From contig OZ024784.1 of NCBI GenBank assembly GCA_964017065.1, positions 7,793,152 through 7,857,151 on the forward strand: a DNA stretch of 64,000 bases, given 5' to 3'. The stretch is from Haliclona indistincta (lineage: Eukaryota > Porifera > Demospongiae > Haplosclerida > Chalinidae). The notes beneath the pieces are model-generated. The model did not search any database. It was not told the DNA's origin and saw nothing but the letters and a program-made list of their open reading frames with translations. Both the position numbers and the translations under genes were made by a program. The first letter of the stretch is position 1, and every line of letters begins with the position of its first letter. Of the stretch, positions 43,601-53,233 are shown in pieces.

Positions 43601-44109
43601 ATGGCTGCTCATGTAATTGACAAACGAAAGCGACTGCAGGAAGCTCTTGTCGCTACTGGTAAACCACAGTCATAGTTTGCTTATAATCATGTCATCATTA
43701 CTCTGCTTGCTTAGGTTCGGTCCTGAGCTGGACTCACATTGTGCAGCAGAAGGGATGGTTTTGTTTTACTGGAATGACCAAACCTCAGGTAGCGGCAATA
43801 CTGTTTATACAAGAACTGTCTATAAAATTGATGGCTGCTCATGCAACAATTAATGTGGATCTCCTCCTCTGGTTTTTTAATAATGAGGGTGGCTCGCTGG
43901 CTCTAGTGTTATGGCATTTTTTCAGCATTCACTAGATGTACATGATTCAATTATTATTATGACTACCTATACAATTATAGGTGGAGAGGTTAACAAAGGA
44001 GTATGGTATTCTCATGACTACTGATGGCAGGGTTCCTGTGGTGGTATTGTCAGCTGAAGATGTACCATATGTTGCTAATGCTATTAATACTGTCACTCGA
44101 TCAGTATAG
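40627..44109 (+). CDS. GOT2-like: second, diverged aspartate aminotransferase (GOT2-like)
   Basis: Paralogue of the gene at 28258. Exons from 40795 give '[20 protein letters not shown]', '[20 protein letters not shown]', '[18 protein letters not shown]', '[12 protein letters not shown]', '[13 protein letters not shown]', '[17 protein letters not shown]' and '[18 protein letters not shown]' (Schiff-base Lys and the following Arg kept). The end '[20 protein letters not shown]' then TAG is clearly more diverged. The N-terminus is unsure: phase-matched exon 1 may start at ATG 40729 (only M-A-E before the junction, no targeting peptide) or, in the same frame, at ATG 40627 with an Arg-rich and hydrophobic leader. 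The intron 41711-43167 begins GC (AAG|GCAAGT), a GC-AG intron, and contains an antisense frame. The exon 43367-43532 is nearly identical to the first copy. Probably active, though the open frame should be confirmed by transcript. Confidence 0.85.
41767..41838. repeat. 36-base tandem duplication in GOT2-like intron
   Basis: Two adjacent, essentially identical copies of an AT-rich 36-base unit containing TTTAGCCTTGTTAGTG. Confidence 0.9.
41942..42373 (-). CDS. antisense open frame inside the GOT2-like intron, interrupted by TAG
   Basis: From ATG 42373 a minus-strand frame reads '[20 protein letters not shown]', later '[20 protein letters not shown]', to a TAG at 42170-42172. The same frame continues after that stop for 75 more codons with equally protein-like composition ('[20 protein letters not shown]', '[11 protein letters not shown]') and ends at 41942. 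A 30-base GT…AG segment (GTAGCTGCAACA to AACTTAG) spans the stop and could be removed in frame, though that would be extremely short for an intron. CG-rich sequence upstream (42430-42560) resembles a promoter. It is unrecognised: a small nested gene, a pseudogene or chance. Confidence 0.3.
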
Positions 44110-44139
44110 ATGAAAACTTATTTCTTGTGTGTGTCAGTT

Positions 44140-44294
44140 AATTTATCACTTAAATTTGATTTTGCTGAGGCACCCCAAACCTTTTTGTTGTTCGAGATAT
44201 CTGAAGTGTAGTGTGCACTACAACTCAGATATCTTGAACAACAAAAAGGGTTTGGGTGCCTCAGCGAAATCAAATTAATTTTAGGTGATAATTA
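44140..44294. repeat. 155-base near-perfect palindrome (MITE-like)
   Basis: Two arms of about 75 bases (left begins AATTTATCACTTAAATTTGA, right ends with its diverged complement) meet at a 2-base centre near 44213. It lies 30 bases after the stop codon of the GOT2-like gene, so it probably sits in its 3' UTR and would fold into one long hairpin in RNA. No flanking duplication could be fixed. Confidence 0.85.
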
Positions 44295-44398
44295 TAATAA
44301 ATCAAAGATGTATGGTGATATGCTGATAGGCAACGCATTTCTTGACACGATCGACACGTAAGGGATATGAGCACGCAGTAATAGACTATAATAAAAAT

Positions 44399-47110
44399 AG
44401 CACCTAAGGTGCAGATGCCTCGGTGAATAACACTATCCACCATTCCACAAACACAGTAACTGCATATGCATGTACACAGGATTTCTGCACAGCAATCACA
44501 ATGCAGTGCTTTAGTTATGCAATCAGAAGCCAATCAATGCTAACCACAATTAAACTGGGCGTGTCTACAGTGTTTAAGCACAGCAACGCATACCACGAGC
44601 GAGATAGCTTCCATAGCTTGCTTACATGATTTCTCTGGACCTGCGCTGCTATCCTGTAGTAAAAATTAATTATAACCTAACAACTGCTAAGCAGTCAACT
44701 GTGGACAGCTTTGCCTTTGGAGAAGTCCAGATCGCCAAAAACGGGCATTGAGGTGAGCAAATCACGTCATAGCTCTGGAACTAAGCTTCGTGTAAAGCTC
44801 TCACATGATCAAAAGCGAGATAATATCAAGTTCTACTTGCATTGCTAGTTTCAGAGCTTACCTTTCAGCGTACGCCGCAAAACTGAAGTAACAGACGGAA
44901 AAATAGCACCTAAGGTGCAGATGCCTCGGTACGCCATCCACCATTCCATAAACACAGCAACTGCAGATGCATGTACATGTATACAGGATTTCTGTACAGC
45001 AATCGCAATGCAGTGCTATTGTAATACAAACAGAAGCCAATCAATGCTAACCACAATTCAACTGGGCGTGTTTACAGTGTTTAGCACAGCACACGAGCGA
45101 GATAGCTTCCATAGCTTGCTTACATGATTTCTCTGGACCTGCGCTGCTATCCTGTAGTAAAATTCTAACCTATCAGCTTCTAGGCAGTCAACTATGGACA
45201 GCTTTGCCTTTGGAGAAGTTGAGATCGCCAGCAACAGTAAACAAAGTAAGCAAACCGTGCCATAACTCTAGAACAAAGCTTTGCATCGAACTTTCGCTAG
45301 TTCACAACCGAGATAATATCGAGTTCTACCTGCATTGCAAGTTTCAGAGCTTACCTTCCAGCGTGCGCCGCAAAAATGGTGTAACAGACAGAAAAATAGC
45401 ACCTAAGGTGCAGATGCCTCGGTGAAACGACACTATATGCACAAACACAACTGATCCACCATTCCACAAACACAGCAACTGCAGATGCATGTCTACAGGA
45501 TTTCTGTACGATGCAGTGCTTTAGTTATGCAATCAGAAGCCAATCAGTGCTAACCACAATTCAACTGGGCGTGTCTACAGTGTTTAGCACACGAGCGAGA
45601 CAGATAGCTTCCATAGCTTCAATTTCTCTGGACCTGCGCTGCTATCCTGTAATAAAATTCTAACCTATAAGCTTCTAGGCAGTCAACTGTGGACAGTTTT
45701 GCCTTTGGAAGTAAGCAAATCACGCCATATTGATAACTCGAGAACGAAGCTTCGTATACAAGTTTCAAACGATGAAAAGCGAGATATTATCGAATTATAC
45801 CTGCATTGCAAGTTTCAGAGCTTACCTTTTTGCGTGCGTCGCAGAAATGGCGTAACAGACAGAATGAAGCACCTAAGGTGCAGATGCCTCGGTGACCTCT
45901 ACCCACCATTCCATGAACACAACAACTGCAGATGCATGCATACAGGATTTCAGTACAGCAGTTGCTTTAGTTATGCAATCAGAAGCCAATCAGTGCTAAC
46001 CACAATTCAACTGGGCGTGTAGCTACAGTGTCTAGCGCAGCAGTCATACCACGAGCGAGATAGCTTCTATAGCTTGCTTACACGATTTCTCTGGACCTGC
46101 GCTGCTATCCTGTAGTAAAATTTGAACCTATCAGCTTCTAGGCAGTCAACTGTGGACAGCTTTGCCTTTGGAGAAGTCCAGATCGCCAGCAACGGTAAAC
46201 AAACTAAGCAAACCGCGCCATAACTCTAGAACAAAGCTTTGCATCGAACTTTCGCTAATACACAACCGAGATAATGTCGAGTTATACCTGCATTGCAAGT
46301 TTCAGAGCTCACCGTTCAGCGTGCGCCGCAAAAATGGTGTAACAGACAGACTGACAGAATGACAGAATGACAGAACGACAGACAACGCGATTACAGTATG
46401 CCTCGTGGCTCCGCCCACCGAGGCATAATGACAGACAGCACGATTACCGTATGCCTCGTGGCTCCGCCCTCGGCATAATGAAGCACCTAAGGTGCAGATG
46501 CCTCGGTGGAATGACATTATATCCACAAACACAACTATCCACCATTCCACAAACACAGCAACTGCAGATGCATGCATACAGGATTTCTGTACAGCAATCA
46601 CGATGCAGTGCTTTAGTTATGCAATCAGAAGCCAATCAGTGCTGACCACAATTCAACTGGGCGTGTCTACAATGTTCATTACAGCACACGCATACCACGA
46701 GCGAGATAGCTTCCATAGCTTGCTTACACGATTTCTCTGGACCTGCGCTGCTATCCTGTAATAAAGTCTAACCTATCAGCTTCCAGCCAGTCAACTGTGG
46801 ACAGCTTTGCCTTTGGAGAAGTCCAGATAGCCAGCAACGGTAAACAAAGTAAGCAAACCGCGCCATAACTCTAGAACAAAGCTTTGCATGGAACTTTCGC
46901 TAGTTCACAACCGAGATAATATTGAGTTCTACCTGCAGTGCAAGTTTCAGAGCTTACCTTTCAGCGTGCGCCGCAAAAATAGTGTAACAGACAGACAGCC
47001 CGATTACAGTATGCCTCGTGGCTCCGCCCACCGAGGCATAATGACACACACACAAACAAACGAACTACTGTATACTGTATGCCTCGTGGCTCCGCCCACC
47101 GAGGCATAAA
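44399..47110. repeat. array of about five 470-610 base repeat units with palindromic ends
   Basis: Units start with AGCACCTAAGGTGCAGATGC at about 44399, 44906, 45400, 45868 and 46480. Each carries CAATCAGAAGCCAATCA, TCTCTGGACCTGCGCTGCTA, GGACAGCTTTGCCTTTGGA and a segment ending GTGTAACAGACAGA. The later units end with a hairpin TATGCCTCGTGGCTCCGCCC followed by ACCGAGGCATA, near 46398-46427, 46449-46475 (partial), 47009-47040 and 47079-47107. ATGCCTCGGTG at a unit start is the complement of CACCGAGGCAT at the end, so this looks like a non-autonomous element with short terminal inverted repeats, amplified in tandem. Open frames in it are repeats of one another and not genes. Confidence 0.88.
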
Positions 47111-47240
47111 AATGTAAAAAAATAATTTTAAATAATTATTAATGTGCGTTTCGTAATGCGCATGCGCATAGTCTCTGTAAGAAATTTCAAATTCGCGACT
47201 GATTCGCGAAATTGAAAAAGTTGGCGAGATTGCTGTGCGT
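47111..47240 (+). promoter_or_regulatory. TPX2 promoter with NRF1-like site and E2F/CHR-like palindrome
   Basis: Directly upstream of TPX2 lie TGCGCATGCGCA (47157-47168), a perfect NRF1-type palindrome, and an inverted repeat at 47185-47217 with arms TTTCAAATTCGCGA and TTCGCGAAATTGAAA. The second contains TTCGCG cores (E2F-like) and TTCAAA, the reverse of TTTGAA (cell-cycle homology region type). TPX2 is a known late cell-cycle DREAM/CHR target in mammals. Binding here is inference. Confidence 0.5.
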
Positions 47241-50200
47241 ATGGATACTCCTAGTCCTTTCAACTATAACGCTCCACAGTTTGTGGACTTCGATGTAGTG
47301 AAGAACGGTATGGACGATTCCGGTGCTGACGAATGGTTTGGTACGCTCAGTTGTTAGTCACATGTATTACAATAATTATATACATACTCCTCTACGTACA
47401 GACCGATGGGGTGCTTCTCCGGTAGTTGAGACTGACATCTTGGAAGCTAAGACGCCTACCAATAATGTGGAGGAAACTAGTAACAGCGAAACCGAGAACA
47501 CTCCAACAGCTGATGCCGTAGGGGACAAATCACTGACCAAACAACAAGAGAGAAAACAAATCATGAAGATGTTCACTAAAAAAATAAATAGTAAGACTCT
47601 TGGTAGCCCTCAACGTCTCCTTATCAAAAGGTGTGTCTGAATTGTCACGTAATTTGTGTTTATATATGTGTTTGGTTGTGTCAGACCATCAGCTTTGAAG
47701 GCAACAGAGAAGATACATCAGCAGTTAGCATCTAGAAAGCCGATGAAAGCACTGCGTTCGGTGGGTGGCACTCTTGCTCTTCCAAAAACGCCTGAGGTTG
47801 TGAGGTTAATATTCATTGCTCTAATGATGCTAAGACCATTACCTTATTGCCTCTCTTTCAGAAGGTACAGACTGAAAGAACAAACAAACAAGACTCAAAA
47901 AACGGCAGAAGAGAGGGAGCTTGAAAATATCCAAAGATTGCAGCAAGAGGCAAAAAAGAAATTGATTTTGAGTCAAAAATCTCTCAAGAAGTCTCGAGCA
48001 ACTAACTCACAGGCCACAATTAATCCTGTAAAATCTAGTAAGCCTCCAACCGAGGCTGTTGGATTTCACTTTAGAACTGAGGAGCGCTTGAGAAAACGAT
48101 CAGGGAATCGCCCACGAGGAGTTTCACCTAGCACCAGTGCTGAATTTGACTTTCCATCAACACTACGTAGGAGTGATTCAAATTCATTCTCTTCAGTAAG
48201 TGGTATCATCATGATAATGTACACACTAACTGCGGACTCCAAAATATCTACAAACATTGTTTTATTTCTTTTTGCAAGGAAATTTGAGTGTATAAAGCAG
48301 CCATTTATGTGTCAAATTATTCACACAATAAAGAGTTGATGATATTTTAACGCATTAGTCCATCCATGCTTTATGGTTTACGCTTTACCCTTGCAAGAAG
48401 TGTGTGTGTGTGTGTGTGTGTGTTATACTGTCCTTGAAGTGTCGCTTGACCATTGTGCATTGACAATGTGTGATGTTTAATGGTTGAACACTACAGCCAC
48501 CACTACTTGTACATTGTGTGCAGTAGTACACATCAGAGACACTAGGTTATAGTCCCTTTTTTATTTTTTAGCGAAGATCTTTCAGGAATAAATCGTTCAC
48601 TCCGAGTCAACTGACAGCTCCTAGAACACCCAGGTTACAGTCAAGACAACGTAGCCGACCTGTGAAGGTATTAGGATTTGCTGAGCAAGAAGATATGGAG
48701 GTTGAAGAGATGAAGCGGTAAGACTCTGTGCACAGGTTTATTTCTAGTCTTCACCGATCACTTATCCAGGTATAAATTCAAGGCCAAGCCTGTCAACAAG
48801 GAAATATTTCGAATGGGTGGTCTGTATGGCTTAAAACAGGGCAACTCTTCTGAACAAACTACCATTGCACATTCACCACAACTTGCTACAAAGACTAGAG
48901 GTAGCAGAAAGAGATCATTGACTGCTACTGAGGAAGAAGAGCACCATGAACCATTCAAAGCCAAGCCTGCCCCTCGAGAGATGTTTGAGCGAGTGCTAGG
49001 TGTACCAGAGAGACAGTGCCTTAGTATTACTACCACACAGACTCCAGCTGTACTAAGAAAGAAACGAAGGGTTGAAGTGGAAGATGACAAAGAGATGGTT
49101 AGCCTATACATGAATATTTATACAAATCATGATGATTTCTGTCCTCAGGCTCCTGTCCTAAAAGCTCAACCAATGCCAAGTTTCACTAAAACCTTCAAAC
49201 CACAGTTGTCACATAAGAAAACAGATACTCAGCCCTTTTCATTTGAAGGCTTGTACAGGACCAAAGATGAAGTAGTAGAGGAGCTCATATATGAAGATGA
49301 AATGGTGGCTGCTGAGGTAACCCTCTATTTCGTAGTATGATTATTATGGTATTGCCAACTGATGAACTCATATAAGATGCATGTTTGTCTTACTTTAGAA
49401 AAGAGAGTTCACTGCATCTACAATGCCAGATCTTGGCAAACCACCAGTCCTACCTCCTAAGGTCCCTGTAGCCAAGATTCAAGTGGAACCATTTGATTTG
49501 AAAACAGACAAGCGAGGAGAGATACATAAAAGAGCATTCTCAGCCAAGGTACAGAGGATGGGTACAGTGATACCAAAGAGCTACAGGCATACAGTAGTTC
49601 ATATTTGTGTGTGTGGGTGGGTGTCATTTCGTCTGTTCCTTAGCCTCGTCCCCTGCCATTAATTTTCGCAACGAAACGAACGAATAAGCGAAAATTAAGG
49701 CCTGGTATCTATTGCATGGGTAAATGTGCGCATGCGCTACCTATGAAAACACGTGGCTTGCCTACTGATTGTCGATACAGAGCTGTACAAGGCCTGCTGT
49801 GCACAGCGTTGCTGTAGTTACGCTGATGACGAATGCAGCAACGTGGTAGACGCCAGATACTGGGTTTTCGAAGATACTCTGTGAACGATTGTATTTCAAA
49901 CATGTCAGCACAGAGTCACCATACACAGTAGAGACCGCGCGAACACAGACAGGACTTCGCTGCTCGTACTTGAGCACTAGATCCGCTTCTACAGGTTGCA
50001 ACGCAGACAGTAGGCCTCTTAGAGCGCCATTTTCACGTGAATATACGGGCTAATATCACAAACAAATATTCAAGTGTGAACGGATTCCCCAGATTCTGGG
50101 GAATCATGGCGAATGGTAAAAGGTCACCCTTGCAATAGATACCAGGCCCTTTTTTCGCGCTTCCGTTTTCGTTCGTCCGTTTCGTAAGCGAAAAAATTTG

Positions 50201-51603
50201 GCCTGGGGACGAGGCTATCTGTTCCTTCAAGTTTTGTGACGCATACTAATTATAAAGTGATATTATCACTTTTGAACATGTGCAACTTTATACAAAGCTT
50301 AGTTCTCGAGTTATGGCATGATTTGTTATGGCGAGCTCTCCTGCAATGGCGCTGTTATGTTACTGGTGATCTAGAGTTCTTAAGCCTAGTGAGATGAAGA
50401 AATAACAGCAGTGTGCTGACCTATATTGCAGGCACACATACACTTGTGGTTGTATTTTAGCTAATCATCTTCAGTGCTGTTGGCAGAGCATTGGCATGCA
50501 ATTCCTTTGGGGCATCAGCACCAATCCAGTGCCTAGTTATACTGCATAGTAGCTATAGCTTATTACATCATCATCTTTAGCTATTATCATCATCATCATC
50601 ATCTTTAGCTGCATAGTAGCTATATCATAATTATTACGTCATATTTCACCAATCGGATTGCTCTATTCGAGGGCATTAATGTAGGTTATTGACCGCGCGT
50701 AGCGTCTTCTATAGCAAACAGACCGTTGCGTCTTTGCGATTTTTAAAACTTCGCGATGTTATTGCGCTCACAGTGATGAACTATGTAATAAATCATTTAT
50801 TGCCCAACACAACTCGAGCATTAACCGACATTAATGACCTCGGGAAAGTCGGTTGCCCTCGTACAGTCTCGGGCTGCGCCCTCGACCGTTACTCGGGCAA
50901 CCGACTTTCCCACGGTCATTAATGTTGGTTAATGCCCTCGCGTGAGGGCAATAACTAATACTTGCCCTACACAACTTGGGCATTAACCGACATTAATGAC
51001 CTCGGGAAAGTCGGTTGCCCTCGTACAGTCTCGGGCTGCGCCCTCGACCGTTACTCGGGCAACCGACTTTCCCGCGGTCATTAATGTCGGTTATTGCCCT
51101 CCCATGAGGGCAATAACTAATACATAGCACTGCTGAAATTATTGAGTACTATCCAAGGTCTAGGGTTATCATTAATATTTTGATCACAGGTGAATGAGGA
51201 GCTTGATAAACTCAAACAAATTACTGTGTTTAGAGCATCTGATGCCAAGACTATCTACAACAAACCATTTGTTCCCACACAATCTTCCAAGCCACTAACT
51301 GAAAGTAATGGACCAGTTTGTCATACAGAACAACGCCTTGAGGAACGAGCAAAGTTTGATAACCATGTCAAGAAAACTCAGGAAATGAAGGAGCAAGTTG
51401 AGATTGAACGACAAGCCATATTGGAATCAGAGGATGCTAAACAGGTCAAGAAGTTGCGACGTACTTTAGTGCACAAAGCCCAGCCTGTGCAAAACTATGC
51501 TCCTATTAAAGTACAGCCATCTTTGAAAAAGCCCACCACTTCAACAGGCCCTGTGCTAATCTCGGGAAGCCGTCTCAGGGGACGCACTCATGATCAGCTA
51601 TAA
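47241..51603 (+). CDS. TPX2: TPX2 spindle assembly factor
   Basis: TPX2 binds and activates Aurora A and nucleates spindle microtubules under Ran control. ATG 47241 gives 'MDTPSPFNYNAPQFVDFDVV', resembling the start 'YSYDAPSDFINFSS' of other TPX2, followed by 'ADEWF', the Aurora-A binding end. Later exons give 'EERELENIQRLQQEAKKKL', 'GFHFRTEERLRKRSGN' (the TPX2 'FHFRTDERIK' block), 'KRYKFKAKPVNKEIF', 'PFKAKPAPREMFERVLGVPE' (repeat 'F+A+P.P..'), 'PVLKAQPMPSFTKTFKPQ' and 'IQVEPFDLKTDKRGEIHKRA'. The last exon (51190-51603) gives 'VCHTEQRLEERAKFDNHVKK' and 'VKKLRRTLVHKAQPVQNY', matching 'LRRELVHKANPIRKY'. The intron 49553-51189 is unusually long because it holds three inserted repeat elements. 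Same strand as PIGM. Confidence 0.93.
49641..50217. mobile_element. 577-base non-autonomous DNA element with long TIRs and 9-bp target duplication
   Basis: The element starts TAGCCTCGTCCC and ends GGGACGAGGCTA. The inverted repeats extend about 80 bases each and include CGAAACGAACGAA-like runs and CTGGTATCTATTGCA. It is flanked by TCTGTTCCT at 49632-49640 and again at 50218-50226, a perfect 9-base duplication. There is no transposase frame. A 9-bp duplication with long TIRs suggests mobilisation by a Mutator-like enzyme. It also contains a TGTGCGCATGCGC motif. Inserted in a TPX2 intron. Confidence 0.85.
50250..50400 (-). repeat. diverged, inverted fragment of the 44399-47110 repeat family
   Basis: On the minus strand this reads CATGCCATAACTCGAGAAC and AAGCTTTGTATAAAG, preceded by CTAGATCACCAGTAAC. 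This follows the order of the array units (CCAGATCGCCAGCAACGG, CGCCATAACTCTAGAAC, AAGCTTTGCATCGAAC, GATAATATCGAG). It shows that the family is dispersed and not only tandem. Confidence 0.6.
50801..51123. repeat. two tandem 162-base palindromic units in the TPX2 intron
   Basis: Each unit has arms of about 46 bases (CGAGCATTAACCGACATTAA … GGAAAGTCGGTTGCCC and their complement) around a GC-rich loop with CTCGGGCTGCGCCCTCGA. The two units are about 95 % alike. A further end fragment, GAGGGCATTAATGTAGGTTA, lies at 50669-50688. The sequence is CG-rich compared with its surroundings, suggesting a young insertion. Confidence 0.85.
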
Positions 51604-51820
51604 CTAACACATCAACTCGCCATTTGTCATTGTTTGCTGTCATTTGTTACACTTGTCATAATGTCATTACTTGCACTTATAATAAAATTAATATCTGCCT
51701 TCCAGAATTCTTTTGATGTACTGTATTGAGGCGCACGTGATACTATTAGACCACGCCTTTGAGCCTGAGAAAGTGTTGTTTCAACTTGTTCGCAAATCCA
51801 ACCTGCGGGATGCGTAAAGG

Positions 51821-53221
51821 ATGAAAGCAGTTTTCATGAAAGCACTTCAGCTGTTGCATGGATTGAGCATCCGTCAGTTGTTACTGGTGTCATGGCTACT
51901 ACGTGCTATACTGATTGTGTATGGGGAGTGGCAGGACTCGTATCTTGCAGTAAAATTTACTGACATAGACTATCATGTGTTTTCTGATGCAGCCGCTCAC
52001 ATTGTTAGCGGTGCCTCACCATACACACGACCCACATATCGGTACACACCACTGCTGGCATGGCTACTTGTACCGAACCACCTTATCTTCGGCTCTTTTG
52101 GAAAACTTCTCTTCATCACAGTGGACGTCCTCGCTGGTTGGGTGACTTATCGTATTCTCTCTCTACAGAACTTGCCCGAGCAATCTAAATTGTTTTATTG
52201 TGCTCTGTGGCTGCTAAACCCGCTTACAGCAGCTGTATCTAGTAGAGGGAATGCAGAGGCTATCATGGCACTGCTTGTACTGTTGACTATTTACTGGTTA
52301 ATGAGAGGTCGTACTACAACAGCTGGGATATGTTTTGGCTTGTCAGTTCACTTCAAGATATACCCAGCTGTCTATGCTCCAGCTCTCCTTCTAGCCATTG
52401 CTGATGTTGGCAGTGAGTGGAGGTGGAATATACCCTCATTGCGTTGGGTTTTCAGACAGTGTATGTCACCATCTTGCATACGGTTTGCTGTTACGAGTAT
52501 CATCACCTTTGCAGTTCTCACTGGCATCTGTTTTATTATGTGAGGACTTGGTGTCCTTTCTTTTTATCATAATTCGTGTACCCCTTCAGGTATGGTTGGG
52601 TTTTTGTCCATGAGGCCTACCTCTACCACCTAACACGTCAGGACATCAAGCACAACTTCTCTCCATACTTCTTTCTCCTCTACCTCACACGAGACCACTC
52701 ACTAGGCAGCTATGTTGGACTAGTTGCATTCATACCTCAGTTTGTTCTCCTTCTCATTTCCTCTCTCTACTTGCACCAAGATACTCCATTCTGCTGCTTC
52801 ATTCTCACCTACATCTTTGTCACTTTCAACAAAGTGTGTACATCACAGGTGAGCACATCATCAGCCTGACAGCATAAAATTTTGTTTGCTTTTCCAGTAT
52901 TTCTTGTGGTACTTGTGTCTCTTGCCAGTGGCTGCCACTACCATTAATATCTCCATTACTGAAGCTGTTGTAATGGCTACATTGTGGTTCCTAGGACAGG
53001 TAAAAGCCTTACATCTCTCTCATTCTCACTGTTATCTTTTATGTTTCTAGGGTATATGGCTATTACCAGCCTACTTATTGGAGTTTCACGGAATGAATAC
53101 TTTTTTACTAGTTTGGTCGGCCAGTCTGATTTTCTTTGTCATAAATATAGGAATCATGATCACGATGTTGAAGCGACATGTTTACACTCAAAGAGTGAAT
53201 AATAAGTTGTGCAATGACTAA
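51821..53221 (+). CDS. PIGM: GPI mannosyltransferase 1 catalytic subunit (PIG-M)
   Basis: PIG-M adds the first alpha-1,4-mannose to the GPI precursor in the ER lumen, using dolichol-phosphate-mannose. The first exon (from ATG 51821 or 51836) gives 'LLRAILIVYGEWQDSYLAVK' followed directly by 'FTDIDYHVFSDAA', with the DxD-type catalytic motif DID, then 'SPYTRPTYRYTPLLAWLLVP'. Many hydrophobic helices follow: 'FGKLLFITVDVLAGWVTYRI', 'NPLTAAVSSRGNAEAIMALL', 'GLSVHFKIYPAVYAPALLLA'. Exon 2 gives 'YHLTRQDIKHNFSPYFFLLY' and the last ones 'YFLWYLCLLPV' and 'FLGQGIWLLPAYLLEFHG'. These are family blocks in the normal order, about 420 residues with about 10 membrane segments. The TAA at 53219-53221 is 12 bases from the stop of METTL17 on the other strand. 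Confidence 0.95.
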
Positions 53222-53233
53222 CAGACCAACCAA

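Noticed and set aside
44423..47109. Several plus and minus open frames of 60-110 codons in the repeat array
   Set aside because: They recur once per repeat unit, differ by frame-shifting indels between units and resemble no protein family.
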